Origin: Chitinophagales bacterium
GTDB taxonomy: Bacteria > Bacteroidota > Bacteroidia > Chitinophagales > Chitinophagaceae
Reading direction: 5' to 3'
DNA: 61,006 bases
Assembly: GCA_015655015.1 (NCBI GenBank)
Contig: JAATFV010000110.1
Span: 1-61,006 of the forward strand
Shown: positions 42,516 through 51,051 of the stretch, one piece after another
Position numbering within the stretch: the first letter of the stretch is position 1
Layout: each line of letters starts with the position of its first letter
Program-made: the position numbers and the translations under genes
Notes under the pieces: generated by a model
Database searches by the model: none
Seen by the model: only the letters and a program-made list of their open reading frames with translations
What the model was told of the DNA's origin: nothing

Positions 42516-43829
42516 TCACCTCTCCTTTAACGCCTTTCCATATACCTCGAGCGCCCTTTTCCGGGCCATGGTATGCTCCACGATAGGCTCCGGATAACCG
42601 AATCCCTCCCATTCCGGCACCCACTGTCGGATATAGGTCAATTCCGGGTCGAATTTCCCTGTTTGCAGATAAGGATTAAAAACACGAAAATAAGGAGCAG
42701 CATCACAGCCGCTGCCGGCCGCCCATTGCCAGCCGCCATTATTGGCTGCCAGATCATAATCCAGCAGCTTTTCGGCAAAATATGCTTCCCCCCACCTCCA
42801 GTCGATCAATAAATGTTTGGCCAGAAAGGAAGCCACGATCATCCGGACCCGGTTGTGCATAAAACCTGTCGCATTCAGCTCGCGCATCCCCGCATCCACG
42901 ATCGGATAACCCGTCTGCCCCTGACACCACTTCTCAAACTCCTTTTCATTATTCCTCCATTGGATATGATCATACGCAGGCTTAAAGGACCGTCCTTTCC
43001 CAACAGCCGGAAAAAACCAGAGGATCATATGATAAAAATCCCGCCAGATCAGCTCATTTAGATAAGTCTCGCTCAACCCGGAGGCTTTTCCGGCCAGCTC
43101 CCGGATACTGACAGTGCCAAACCGGAGATGGACCCCCATCCGGCTCGTGCCCCCACGTATTCCGGGGTAATCCCTTTGCTCCTTATATTTCTCCAGGGTG
43201 GCTTTCTTTACCGATGCGGAAGGAATGGGCAAAGACGAAGGTTTAAAACCCATATCACCCAGCGTTGGAATGGCCTTCTCCGCCTGTTTATAGAAGTGTT
43301 GGATATATTTCTCAACCGGATAAGGCTTGCAATAGAAATCAGAGAGAAGGGCCTTCCATCGTTTGCTATAAGGAGTAAAAATAGTATAAGGCTTTCCATC
43401 GTCCTTAAGGATCTCCTCCTTTTCAAAAATGACCTGATCCTTGATGCCCAACAGCGATATCCCGTCTTTTTTAAGAAGTTTAGCGATCGAAATATCCCGT
43501 TCCCTTGCATAAGGCTCATAATCGTGATTGGTATACACCTTTACCACCTGGTATTTCGTTAGCAATTGCTGATACACCTCTTCGGGAAACCCATACCACA
43601 CTTCCAGGGAGGCCCCCTTTTTGACCAGCTCTTCCTGCATTCCTTCCAGGCTCTCCCGGATGAACTGCACCCGGGCATCGGCCTTTTCTTCCAGCTTGTC
43701 CAGGATATTGCGATCGAAAATGAACAGAGGCAGGACCGGATAGCCGCTTTTCAGGGCATGGTACAGCCCCGCATTATCATGCAGCCTGAGATCACGCCGA
43801 AACCAAAAGATAGATACCGCAGGTTTCAT
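42516..43829 (-). CDS. phr: Deoxyribodipyrimidine photolyase
   Basis: Flavoprotein that repairs UV pyrimidine dimers using light. The 437-residue protein has the N-terminal antenna domain (SIFWFRRDLRLHDNAGLYHAL) and the C-terminal FAD domain with ELIWRDFYHMI, GQTGYPIVDAGMRELNATGFMHNRVRM, LIDWRWGEAYFAEKLLDYDLAANNGGWQWAAGSGCDAAPYFRVFNP. The electron-transfer tryptophans are present. Length is typical of class I CPD photolyases. It is convergent with mqnD. Confidence 0.94.
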   Translation of the reverse strand: MKPAVSIFWFRRDLRLHDNAGLYHALKSGYPVLPLFIFDRNILDKLEEKADARVQFIRESLEGMQEELVKKGASLEVWYGFPEEVYQQLLTKYQVVKVYTNHDYEPYARERDISIAKLLKKDGISLLGIKDQVIFEKEEILKDDGKPYTIFTPYSKRWKALLSDFYCKPYPVEKYIQHFYKQAEKAIPTLGDMGFKPSSLPIPSASVKKATLEKYKEQRDYPGIRGGTSRMGVHLRFGTVSIRELAGKASGLSETYLNELIWRDFYHMILWFFPAVGKGRSFKPAYDHIQWRNNEKEFEKWCQGQTGYPIVDAGMRELNATGFMHNRVRMIVASFLAKHLLIDWRWGEAYFAEKLLDYDLAANNGGWQWAAGSGCDAAPYFRVFNPYLQTGKFDPELTYIRQWVPEWEGFGYPEPIVEHTMARKRALEVYGKALKER

Positions 43830-43889
43830 ATATGATTTTTTAGCAATGGAATTTAAACAGGTTTCGCCACAAAAAGGTTGAAAGTCCGG

Positions 43890-44732
43890 CTATATATTTC
43901 CGGAAAGCTGCTGGTGTAAAGCAGTAATTTGCCGGCAGCCGTAAGTTGCCGCCCCGAAAGATTTCACCCATTTGATCCCCTTTAGCGCATTGGTGAGAAA
44001 TACCTCGTCGGCGCTTTCCAGGTCTTCCCGGGTCGTGGCCTTCTCCTGCACAGGATATCCGATACCCGGGAGGGTTGCTATCAGATAACGCCTCATAACG
44101 CCTGCAACACAGCCTTCCGCCAGGGAAGGCGTATAAACCTGGCCCTGCTTACAGTAAAAGAGATTCGCGATGGTGCTATCTGCGACCCTGTCATAATTAT
44201 TGAGGACCAGGCAGTCATTTAATTGATTTTGCCGGGCATAGAGGGCGGCCATAACATATAGCAGATAGTTATTCGACTTCAGGTTAGCATAGGCATCACA
44301 GGATTTCCGGCCGTGAGGGAAGACATCGATCACCAGCCCCTCTTCATTGAGCTCGCTGCTCCCGGGGTCCAGGGACCAGGATTGGATAATAAAATTCGGT
44401 AAATGATCGATGGGGTCATATAGCCCGCCATTACCGCGAAAGACTACGAGCCGTACCCGGGCGAACGCAGTATGATCATTTCTTTTACAAAGCTCCAATA
44501 CCTGCTGCCCGAGTTTTTCCGCCGTAAAAAGAGGAGCATTCTCTTCAAATTGCAGCAGCCTGACTCCCGCCAGTAACCTTTCAAAATGATAACTACCCAG
44601 TAATATACGGCCATCTGCCACCTTGATCGTTTCGAACAAGCCATCTCCATAACGGAAACTCCTGTTGTCCGCCGTAAGAACGTTGGTATTGGAAGGAAGG
44701 ATTTCCCCGTTAAAATTTATGAAACTGCTCAC
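43890..44732 (-). CDS. Class IV aminotransferase, PabC/IlvE-like
   Basis: A 280-residue fold-type IV PLP enzyme: NRSFRYGDGLFETIKV, the PLP Lys in YANLKSNNYLLYVMA, ADSTIANLFYCKQGQVYTPSLAEGCVAGVMRR, and ADEVFLTNALKGIKWV. The FRYGDGLFET start and SLAEGC fit aminodeoxychorismate lyase (p-aminobenzoate, folate) better than a branched-chain transaminase, but the boundary is unclear. Start GTG 44732 is 7 nt after the upstream response-regulator stop, so the two are probably cotranscribed. Confidence 0.8.
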   Translation of the reverse strand: MSSFINFNGEILPSNTNVLTADNRSFRYGDGLFETIKVADGRILLGSYHFERLLAGVRLLQFEENAPLFTAEKLGQQVLELCKRNDHTAFARVRLVVFRGNGGLYDPIDHLPNFIIQSWSLDPGSSELNEEGLVIDVFPHGRKSCDAYANLKSNNYLLYVMAALYARQNQLNDCLVLNNYDRVADSTIANLFYCKQGQVYTPSLAEGCVAGVMRRYLIATLPGIGYPVQEKATTREDLESADEVFLTNALKGIKWVKSFGAATYGCRQITALHQQLSGNI

Positions 44733-44739
44733 CTTACTG

Positions 44740-45411
44740 TTACTGTTGCTCTATAATCCCGTTTTTCACCGCATACATGACCAGGCCGGCCATAGACTTG
44801 GCTCCTGTTTTGGTCTTCAGCTTGTCCCGTATCGCTTCTACCGTTCTGGGGCTGATATCGACGATATCAGCAATTTCTTTAGTAGTCTTTTCCTCGCACA
44901 TTAATTTCAGAACAGTGAGCTCTTTTTCGGTAAGGTTCACGTCCTGGGAAGCGCCGATTTCGGGACGCCTGGTCCGTAACCCCGTCAATAAGGCCTTATT
45001 AGTCAATTCATTGAAGTAAAACTCCTGCTCGTAGCAGGTCTTGATCGCCTGGTAAATGGTCTCTGAATCAGAATTTTTGGTGAGGTATGAATTAGCACCG
45101 ATCTCCATCAGCTTGGATATCATGGAATGATCATTGTGCATGGAAAGGATAATCACTTTAACATGAGGATAATCCTTACGGATCTCAGGAAGGGTCTGAA
45201 TGCCGTCCATGATGGGCATTTGTATATCGAGTAGAATTACATCGGGCTCTATATGTTTGAGCAAATTCAGTAGTTGCATACCATTATCCGCTTCTGCTAT
45301 CAGCTCTACATCCTTTTTAACGGCAAGCGCCGTTTTTACACCCGCCCTGAAAAGGGCATGATCATCAGCAATAGCTACCTTAATGGCCTGGTTCAACTCT
45401 GGTTTTTTCAT
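44740..45411 (-). CDS. NarL/LuxR-family response regulator 1
   Basis: A 223-residue two-domain regulator. The receiver has the acidic pair Asp16-Asp17 (IADDHALF), phospho-acceptor Asp62 (VILLDIQMP) and Lys in SYLTKNSD. The LuxR HTH is at about 155-215 (LTEKELTVLKLMCEEKTTKEIADIVDISPRTVEAIRDKLKTKTG). No kinase is adjacent. It is paralogous to the regulators at 46140 and 49652 and is divergent from the structured RNA at 45684. It probably heads a transcript with the PabC-like gene. Confidence 0.92.
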   Translation of the reverse strand: MKKPELNQAIKVAIADDHALFRAGVKTALAVKKDVELIAEADNGMQLLNLLKHIEPDVILLDIQMPIMDGIQTLPEIRKDYPHVKVIILSMHNDHSMISKLMEIGANSYLTKNSDSETIYQAIKTCYEQEFYFNELTNKALLTGLRTRRPEIGASQDVNLTEKELTVLKLMCEEKTTKEIADIVDISPRTVEAIRDKLKTKTGAKSMAGLVMYAVKNGIIEQQ

Positions 45412-45649
45412 ACGATTCTGTATTTTACAAATTGGATTTCGGGATCAGCCCAAACTCCCTGCAAAATGAAACAAAAATTGCAATACTTACTATAGGAAAT
45501 GTACGAAATATCTCCATTGCGGAATATACGTATGAACGAAGATAAGCTGTTTTTTTACGATAACGAAAGGGAATTTATACAGTGGGAGGTACGTTATTCT
45601 ACTAGGTCGTCCGTAAAAGCCGAATAAATAAAATTGCGCAAATCTGCTC

Positions 45650-45680
45650 TTGTCCACATAGTTATTCACATATACTTTTG
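45650..45680 (+). promoter_or_regulatory. Promoter of RNA copy A
   Basis: A -33 TTG (45650-45652) and -7 TACTTTTG (45673-45680) are 20 bp apart. No ORF starts downstream; the closing stem of RNA copy A begins 6 nt after the -7 box. Copy B has the same spacer and the same 6-nt offset. Confidence 0.75.
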
Positions 45681-45683
45681 TAC

Positions 45684-45800
45684 CATAAGTTGATTGACGA
45701 GGATTAGCAACCTCAGACCATCCAATGTCCATGAAACCGTCCAGAATGATTTTCAATATTCTATGAAACCGGCAAAATCCAATGTCAATCAACTTCTTTT
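45684..45800 (+). ncRNA. Candidate structured small RNA, copy A
   Basis: About 115 nt. The ends pair perfectly: AAGTTGATTGAC (45687-45698) with GTCAATCAACTT (45784-45795), extended inward by GGATT (45701-45705) with AATCC (45776-45780), and followed by CTTTT. The interior carries four TCCA motifs (45721, 45728, 45740, 45778). A homologous copy lies at 47023-47140 with changes that keep pairing. The layout (own promoter, end-to-end stem, T tail) suggests a stand-alone regulatory RNA divergent from a response regulator. A 6S-like RNA is an alternative. I do not recognise a known family. Confidence 0.65.
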
Positions 45801-45956
45801 AAATTTCTGATTCGTAAGCTATAAGATCCATTTATCCTTTTCGTAATTCAGGTTCCTATGAAAACCCAGGATTAATTATCCAATATCTGCTCCCGTCCAA
45901 TCCAAATCCTTTGCCCGAGCCTTATTCGTTGGTTTATCTGATTTGTAAAAGTTCGT

Positions 45957-45986
45957 TGCCTGCTTCAAAAAAGCAGGCATTTTTTT
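45957..45986 (+). terminator. Strong intrinsic terminator downstream of RNA copy A
   Basis: TGCCTGCTT (45957-45965) pairs with AAGCAGGCA (45971-45979) around CAAAA, followed by seven Ts. No protein gene on the + strand lies upstream, so it probably ends a non-coding transcript begun at about 45684. A roughly 300-nt read-through form of RNA A is possible. Confidence 0.85.
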
Positions 45987-46139
45987 ATTACCGGCTATCG
46001 GTTTCGCGCAGATGACCTTATGTAAAACATTAAAAGCAGATGATCCCTATTTATACCATTAAAAGCGGAGTCGTCAACCTGGAGTATTAAATTAAGCAGG
46101 CCCGGGTAGGAAGGATTTCAGTCCCGGAGTAGTCAACAT

Positions 46140-46799
46140 TCAATCGATCAGTTTATTTCGCATGGCGTACATGATCAATCCGGCGATAGTCTTAGCTCCA
46201 ATCTTCGTTTTCATGTTCTGACGGATCGTTTCAATCGTACGGGTGCTGAGAAATACTTCTTTGGAGATCTCGTCGGTGGTTTTATCTTCAGCAAGGAGCT
46301 TTAAGATGCGGATCTCTTTTTCAGAGAATTTAATGGGACTTGGATAAAATTGCCTTACCTGCCGTTTGGTCTGAAGCTTGGAGAGAACGGCCTTGTTCAC
46401 CAGATCATTGAAATAAAAATCATCATTCATGCAAGTGAGGATAGCCTGGTAAATTTCATCGGGGTCGGTGGTCTTGGTTAAATAGGCATTAGCCCCCATT
46501 TCCATCATTTTGGAGATCATTTCCTGGTCGTCATACATAGTGAGCACAATGATCTTAACTTCTTCATATTCTTTCCGCAGAAGCCCTATTGCATTGATCC
46601 CATCCACCTCCGGCATCCGGATATCCATCAGCAATACATCGGGACGCTTGATCTGCATCTTATGCACCAGGTCCTTACCATCTTCAGCCTCCCAGAGAAT
46701 TCTCAGGTATTCCTTGTTCTTCAGAGCCATTTTGATACCGTCGCGGAAAATCTTATGATCATCAGCGATCGATACTTTGATTACTAATTCAGCAGTCAT
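46140..46799 (-). CDS. NarL/LuxR-family response regulator 2
   Basis: A 219-residue regulator with Asp13-Asp14 (IADDHKIF), phospho-acceptor Asp59 (VLLMDIRMPEVDG), Lys in AYLTKTTD and a LuxR HTH (FSEKEIRILKLLAEDKTTDEISKEVFLSTRTIETIRQNMKTKIG). It aligns along its full length with regulator 1. Each copy has a divergent RNA element 230-275 nt upstream, so the pair looks like a tandem duplication of a regulator-RNA unit of about 1.4 kb. No partner kinase is adjacent. CGGAGT-GTCAAC direct repeats lie downstream (46066-46078 and 46125-46137). Confidence 0.92.
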   Translation of the reverse strand: MTAELVIKVSIADDHKIFRDGIKMALKNKEYLRILWEAEDGKDLVHKMQIKRPDVLLMDIRMPEVDGINAIGLLRKEYEEVKIIVLTMYDDQEMISKMMEMGANAYLTKTTDPDEIYQAILTCMNDDFYFNDLVNKAVLSKLQTKRQVRQFYPSPIKFSEKEIRILKLLAEDKTTDEISKEVFLSTRTIETIRQNMKTKIGAKTIAGLIMYAMRNKLID

Positions 46800-46988
46800 A
46801 CCGGCAGGTTTGTAAAATTAATAGGTATAGGTCTCAATTTTCGTTATCAATCGGGGTTGCTACTATCCTTTTTCCGGTTATGCTTTACCGGAGACATCAC
46901 AAGGCACGGGAAACTACCATTAATATCCTTAGAATTTTTACGAACCGAAAAGTAATTTCCGAACAAATTAAATTGGGCAGTTCTCCTA

Positions 46989-47019
46989 TTGTATAACAAG
47001 CGCTTCCCATTTATATTTG
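46989..47019 (+). promoter_or_regulatory. Promoter of RNA copy B
   Basis: A -33 TTG (46989-46991) and -7 TATATTTG (47012-47019) with a 20-bp spacer, as for copy A. The conserved AAGTTGATTGA begins 6 nt after the -7 box. Confidence 0.75.
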
Positions 47020-47022
47020 TAT

Positions 47023-47140
47023 CAGAAGTTGATTGATTAGGATCATGTCACAAAAACCATTCGTCCAATTACCGTCCAGTAAAAGATTTCAATATCCCTG
47101 AAAGCCGACCGTTAAAATCCAATATCAGTCAACTTCTATC
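47023..47140 (+). ncRNA. Candidate structured small RNA, copy B
   Basis: About 115 nt, homologous to copy A along its length; shared blocks include ACCGTCCAG, GATTTCAATAT in copy B versus GATTTTCAATAT in A, and AAAATCCAAT. The closing stem is AGAAGTTGATTGAT (47024-47037) with ATCAGTCAACTTCT (47124-47137). Relative to copy A, one C-G pair becomes T-A and one T-A becomes T-G, so pairing is kept although sequence changes. GGAT/ATCC extends it inward. Three TCCA motifs lie inside (47064, 47075, 47118). No T run follows directly, so the 3' end is uncertain. Confidence 0.65.
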
Positions 47141-47633
47141 TATTTAAAATCCAATGGACCTATCTCACTATAATCGATTTTGCTGGAATTTTGTCAGATG
47201 ACCGGGTGAATAGAACGACAAAACAGGAATAAAATTTCACCTCTTTCCCATTATCCTTCTTACAAAGCCTCGTTGCTTACGGTGAACGAACCGGATAGCC
47301 CCGTTTTTAAAAATCCTCTTTCCACCCCCTCTCCCCGGAGTTGAGCTTCTCTACCCATTTCCCCGGATTTGGGAAGAATTTGTCATCTCCACGTATTTTT
47401 CCCAGGCCAATTTACTAATTTTACGATAGTAAAAATACTATTTTTCTAGCGTGGAAATACTCTATTTTCACCTCGTAAACCCCCTCGTAAAAACACGTCA
47501 AACGCAATACTGACTTGAATTACAGGCAATTTAAAGCATTTTACCATAAATTTTGGCCGTTGTCCATCTTTTTTTTTAGGGGTTATTTAGTTGTACAAAC
47601 TAGCATTTTTCAAACCTCTAAAAACTTACTTTT
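47141..47633. other. AT-rich gene-free stretch before the 122-residue protein
   Basis: About 490 nt with no convincing ORF. Visible features: a palindrome ATAGTA-AAAA-TACTAT (47426-47441), two related ACTATTTTT/CTCTATTTTC segments after it, and a T9 tract near 47572. It could hold the promoter and a long leader for the gene at 47634. I see no terminator or tRNA. Confidence 0.4.
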
Positions 47634-48002
47634 ATGCAAAAAGAGTTACTTACTAAGAAAGACTACACGACTGTCGGAGAAGAGATCAGCCATGAATTAG
47701 CAGCAGATTTCATCAAATCCTATGATGCAGCTTATCCTACTGAGACAAAATGGTTTTGCATGGGTAAAAATATCCTGGAACAGATCCTGGCTCAGCCGGG
47801 TTGCGCTGGTATCCGTTTTTACAACGGTTTGAACGAGAACGGACAAAAAACACTGGTTTATGTAGGAATGGACGCATCTGGCAAAGACATCGTAAAAAGA
47901 GTCGTTGTGGAAGAAACTGGCTCCATCTCCACCGTTCCCGCAATTATCGCTGACAGAAACCCAACAAGCGGCGATCTTTTTGGCTGGATATTTGGCAGAT
48001 AA
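47634..48002 (+). CDS. Conserved-looking 122-residue protein of unknown function
   Basis: A soluble, mixed alpha/beta protein with no signal or membrane segment. Features are the opening MQKELLTKKDYTTVGEEISH, FIKSYDAAYPTETKWFCMGK, GIRFYNGLNENGQKTLVYVG, a strand-rich middle and an Asp/Arg/Gly end (DLFGWIFGR). I recall similar hypothetical proteins in Bacteroidota but no named domain. ATG start, good codon composition and a preceding AT-rich region support expression. Downstream, a new promoter precedes the membrane-protein/kinase operon, so it is probably a separate transcript. Confidence 0.75.
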   Translation: MQKELLTKKDYTTVGEEISHELAADFIKSYDAAYPTETKWFCMGKNILEQILAQPGCAGIRFYNGLNENGQKTLVYVGMDASGKDIVKRVVVEETGSISTVPAIIADRNPTSGDLFGWIFGR

Positions 48003-48006
48003 ATAC

Positions 48007-48037
48007 TTGGATTATAAGCAGATGCCTTTTATATTTG
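48007..48037 (+). promoter_or_regulatory. Promoter of the membrane protein-kinase-regulator operon
   Basis: A -33 TTG (48007-48009) and -7 TATATTTG (48030-48037) with a 20-bp spacer lie 16 nt upstream of the TTG start at 48054. AAAGG just before that start (48047-48051) may serve as a ribosome site. Confidence 0.75.
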
Positions 48038-48053
48038 ATAAAATTTAAAGGTA

Positions 48054-48710
48054 TTGCTGTCTAAACTAAGCCTCTTTTCAGTTATATTACCCATCATCCT
48101 CTTTGTTCTCTTTTTTAAAAGAAATAAGGAAGGGGGATTATGGGTAATATTTTTGTATTGTATGTGCTCATTCTTTGCAGATGGCGCCTATCGCTATTTT
48201 GAACACCAGCCAGATTATTTTTTTTACATTTACAGCTCTTTTACAATCATAGAGTATACCCTTTTTTCTCTTTTTATATACTTGACATTTAAAGAAAAGG
48301 TCTTTAAATATATTCTGATCATTTGCTCGCTGTTCTTTTACGGCATTGCCATTCTCAATATCATACACAAAAATCAGGAAAGCTTCGACTCCATATCCGC
48401 CTCCCTGGAATCTATCATGATCATTGTATATGGGATTTTCTTTTTGTATGAGCAGGTCAAGGATCCATCCATATTCTATGTCTACTATTCAAAAAAATTC
48501 TGGATCATCATGGCTTTCCTGCTCTATCTTTCCTCCACCCTCTTTCTTTTTATATATGCGGCTACTTTTACCCGACCGGATCAAAGTACCTATTGGGTGA
48601 TCAATAGCGTTTTTGATATCATAAAAAACCTCCTTTTTGCCATTTCGTTCGTTATGAAAAAGGACAAAAAACAATCCTACTCCTTAGAGAACCTTTATGC
48701 CGATACTTAA
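48054..48710 (+). CDS. Integral membrane protein upstream of a sensor kinase
   Basis: A 218-residue, Phe/Ile/Leu-rich protein with about six or seven transmembrane segments (for example LFSVILPIILFVLFF, YILIICSLFFYGIAIL and FWIIMAFLLYLSSTLFLFIYAA) and a polar cytoplasmic tail (MKKDKKQSYSLENLYADT). No enzymatic motif is visible. It precedes the histidine kinase by 63 nt, and a promoter precedes it. It may act as a membrane sensor or partner for the kinase, which has only one transmembrane helix (inference). The start is TTG, supported by promoter and spacing. Confidence 0.78.
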   Translation: MLSKLSLFSVILPIILFVLFFKRNKEGGLWVIFLYCMCSFFADGAYRYFEHQPDYFFYIYSSFTIIEYTLFSLFIYLTFKEKVFKYILIICSLFFYGIAILNIIHKNQESFDSISASLESIMIIVYGIFFLYEQVKDPSIFYVYYSKKFWIIMAFLLYLSSTLFLFIYAATFTRPDQSTYWVINSVFDIIKNLLFAISFVMKKDKKQSYSLENLYADT

Positions 48711-48773
48711 TAAAAAAACCTGACTGATGAAAACTCTAAAACCTAACCTAGTCGCCCGGAGACGAACTACTGC

Positions 48774-49619
48774 ATGATACTTTTACAAGCCATTAATCCT
48801 GGTAGCAACGTTTCCCTGGTGCTCTATTTCGGCACTATCGGAATGCTGGCGTTGACTATCGGGCTGATCGTATTCATTATCTTCCATCAACGTAAAGTGA
48901 TCCGCTATCAATTACGCTTGCAACGAATGGAACACGATCAGCAGAAGCTGCTCCTGAATGCCTCTATACGGCTACAGGAAGAAGAACGGCAGCGCATTGC
49001 AGCCGACCTGCATGACGATGCGGGACCTTTACTCGCCACAGCAAGGCTCTACCTGAACGAGAACCTGGTCAACCTGGACAAACAATCCCAATTACAAAGT
49101 ATCTATAACGCCAAGTCAATCATAGACGATACCATTCAATTGATCCGTAATATCTCTCATAGCCTGATGCCTCCTACCCTGAAAAATTTCGGGCTGGAAT
49201 CCGCCGTAAATGACCTTTTTCAGAAGATCAGCGGCTCAGGCAGCATGAATGCCAGCTCCCGCTTTCATGATTACCGGGAACGCCTTCAGGCAGAAAATGA
49301 ATTGATCATCTTCCGGGTCATCCAGGAACTGGTCAACAATATCCTGAAACACAGTAATGCCAGCTTCATACACCTCACCCAAAATACCAGCGGGGAAAAA
49401 TTCTTTATCCGCCTCCATCATGATGGACGCGGTATCACCCAGAACGACTTTAATAAATTAAATAAAAGTAATGTGGGCCTTGGCCTGAAAAATATCCAAA
49501 GCCGGCTGAAAGTGCTGCACGGCAAGATCTTTTTTGAGAAAGATATGTCGCAAACCTATTATAAAGTGACGATTGAATTGATTAAAGAAGAGGAGGACAG
49601 GCTGTCTGAGCAGGAATAG
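48774..49619 (+). CDS. Sensor histidine kinase, HisKA_3 type
   Basis: A 281-residue kinase with one transmembrane helix (about 15-38), a short coiled linker, the DHp motif ERQRIAADLHDDAGPLLATA with phospho-acceptor His80, and a HATPase domain with ELVNNILKHSNA (N box), HHDGRGIT and VGLGLKNIQSRL (G boxes). HisKA_3 kinases pair with NarL-type regulators, and the regulator 32 nt downstream is the cognate. There is no extracellular sensor domain, so input probably comes through the neighbouring membrane protein. Confidence 0.93.
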   Translation: MILLQAINPGSNVSLVLYFGTIGMLALTIGLIVFIIFHQRKVIRYQLRLQRMEHDQQKLLLNASIRLQEEERQRIAADLHDDAGPLLATARLYLNENLVNLDKQSQLQSIYNAKSIIDDTIQLIRNISHSLMPPTLKNFGLESAVNDLFQKISGSGSMNASSRFHDYRERLQAENELIIFRVIQELVNNILKHSNASFIHLTQNTSGEKFFIRLHHDGRGITQNDFNKLNKSNVGLGLKNIQSRLKVLHGKIFFEKDMSQTYYKVTIELIKEEEDRLSEQE

Positions 49620-49651
49620 AATTTATGCGTATCTTTAGTTTACAATAGCCT

Positions 49652-50302
49652 ATGGGAGTAATTAAAGTTGCAATAGCCGATGACCACAAAATATTCCGCA
49701 AGGGTGTTATCCTATCTTTACGCCCATATAATGCCATAAAATTTGTGCAGGAGGCGGAGAACGGACAGGAGCTGCTGGATGGCCTGGCAGCATCCGAGCC
49801 GGATGTGGTTTTAATGGACCTCAGGATGCCGCTGAAAGACGGTATTGAAACGACCAAGATCATTGCCAAACAATACCCCTCCATCCATATCATAGCGCTT
49901 ACAATGTATGAAGACGAACGATTTGTGAGCCACATGATGGAAATAGGCGCCAATGGCTATCTCCTTAAAAGCGCAGACCCCTCAGAGATCAAGCGGGCCA
50001 TTATTGAAGTAGCTACCAAAGGTTATTACCTGAATAATTTCGTCAACCGCATCCTCCTGAAAAAGTCTCATACCCGCACCAAAATAATTCCAAGCCTGAA
50101 TACAGAGATTACCCTGAATGACCGGGAAAGAGAAGTCGTCCGGTATATTTGTATGGAGTTTACAGCCCAGGAGATCGCCCAAAAGATCGATTGTAGCCCC
50201 AGAACAGTAGAAGCGATAAAAGATCGCCTGATGGAGCGGTTTGGCGCTAAAAATACAGCAGGGCTTGTTTTTTTCGCCGTAAAGAATAATCTGATTGATT
50301 GA
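49652..50302 (+). CDS. NarL/LuxR-family response regulator 3
   Basis: A 216-residue regulator with Asp10-Asp11 (IADDHKIF), phospho-acceptor Asp56 (VVLMDLRMP), Lys in GYLLKSADP and a LuxR HTH (LNDREREVVRYICMEFTAQEIAQKIDCSPRTVEAIKDRLMERFG). It is the third paralogue in 5 kb and the only one beside a kinase. The kinase may also act on the two orphan regulators. It is convergent with the CoA-transferase genes. Confidence 0.93.
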   Translation: MGVIKVAIADDHKIFRKGVILSLRPYNAIKFVQEAENGQELLDGLAASEPDVVLMDLRMPLKDGIETTKIIAKQYPSIHIIALTMYEDERFVSHMMEIGANGYLLKSADPSEIKRAIIEVATKGYYLNNFVNRILLKKSHTRTKIIPSLNTEITLNDREREVVRYICMEFTAQEIAQKIDCSPRTVEAIKDRLMERFGAKNTAGLVFFAVKNNLID

Positions 50303-50338
50303 TCAGCGGTGCTCATGAATGCGATGCATATTCGTCTC

Positions 50339-50998
50339 TTAATCGAATCGCATTTCCGGGATCTCCCCCTTAATAACAAGCTTTCCCAGCGTCTTTTCCC
50401 TTATTTCCTCCACAGATACCCCCGGCGCCCGTTCCAATAATATAAACCCATCCTCTCCCACACCCAGAACAGCCAGATCCGTGACGACCTTTTTCACGCA
50501 TTTTATCCCGGTCAGGGGAAGTGTACAAGCCGGTAACAATTTGGATTCCCCCCTGGGGTTCGTATGCTGCATCGCTACGATAATATTCCGGGCGCTCGCT
50601 ACCAGATCCATGGCTCCGCCCATTCCTTTTACCATTTTCCCCGGGATCTTCCAGTTAGCGATATCTCCCGTCTCCGATACTTCCATAGCCCCTAATACCG
50701 TCAGATCGACTTTCCCGGCCCTGATCATTCCAAAACTTTCGGCGCTGTCAAAAAAAGCGCCTCCCGGTAAAATGGTGACCGTTTCCTTACCGGCATTGAT
50801 CAGGTCGGCATCTATTTCAGCCTCTGTAGGGTATGGACCAATCCCCAACATGCCATTTTCGGATTGCAGCATGATAGAAATACCGGAAGGTATATAATTG
50901 GCAACCAGGGTTGGTATCCCAATACCAAGATTGATGTACATCCCATCTCTCAATTCCTGTGCGATCCGTTTGGCTATTCCGAATTTATCCAATGCCAT
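50339..50998 (-). CDS. scoB: 3-oxoacid CoA-transferase subunit B
   Basis: Beta subunit of a heterodimeric CoA transferase, probably succinyl-CoA:3-oxoacid (acetoacetate activation). The 219-residue protein has [17 protein letters not shown], the catalytic Glu in [14 protein letters not shown], and [21 protein letters not shown]. It starts 53 nt after subunit A. Exact acyl specificity is inferred from family resemblance. Confidence 0.93.
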   Translation of the reverse strand: MALDKFGIAKRIAQELRDGMYINLGIGIPTLVANYIPSGISIMLQSENGMLGIGPYPTEAEIDADLINAGKETVTILPGGAFFDSAESFGMIRAGKVDLTVLGAMEVSETGDIANWKIPGKMVKGMGGAMDLVASARNIIVAMQHTNPRGESKLLPACTLPLTGIKCVKKVVTDLAVLGVGEDGFILLERAPGVSVEEIREKTLGKLVIKGEIPEMRFD

Positions 50999-51051
50999 AA
51001 GCTCTTGTTAGTTTTATTAATAATCGTCCGGACAAATTCCCGGCCCTTGAA

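Noticed and set aside
45490..45792. 100-codon frame on the minus strand across RNA copy A
   Set aside because: It has poor protein-like composition and runs antisense to a promoter and a conserved stem; copy B has no matching frame.
45684..47140. MITE or insertion-sequence remnant for the two RNA-like elements
   Set aside because: The terminal inverted arms could suggest a MITE, but promoter boxes outside the arms are conserved with exact spacing, there are no visible target-site duplications, and both copies sit at the same place relative to paralogous regulators. Kept as a refutable alternative.
47515..47700. 61-codon frame upstream of the 122-residue protein
   Set aside because: TTG start, Phe/Lys-rich composition typical of AT-rich non-coding DNA, and it overlaps the better gene in another frame.
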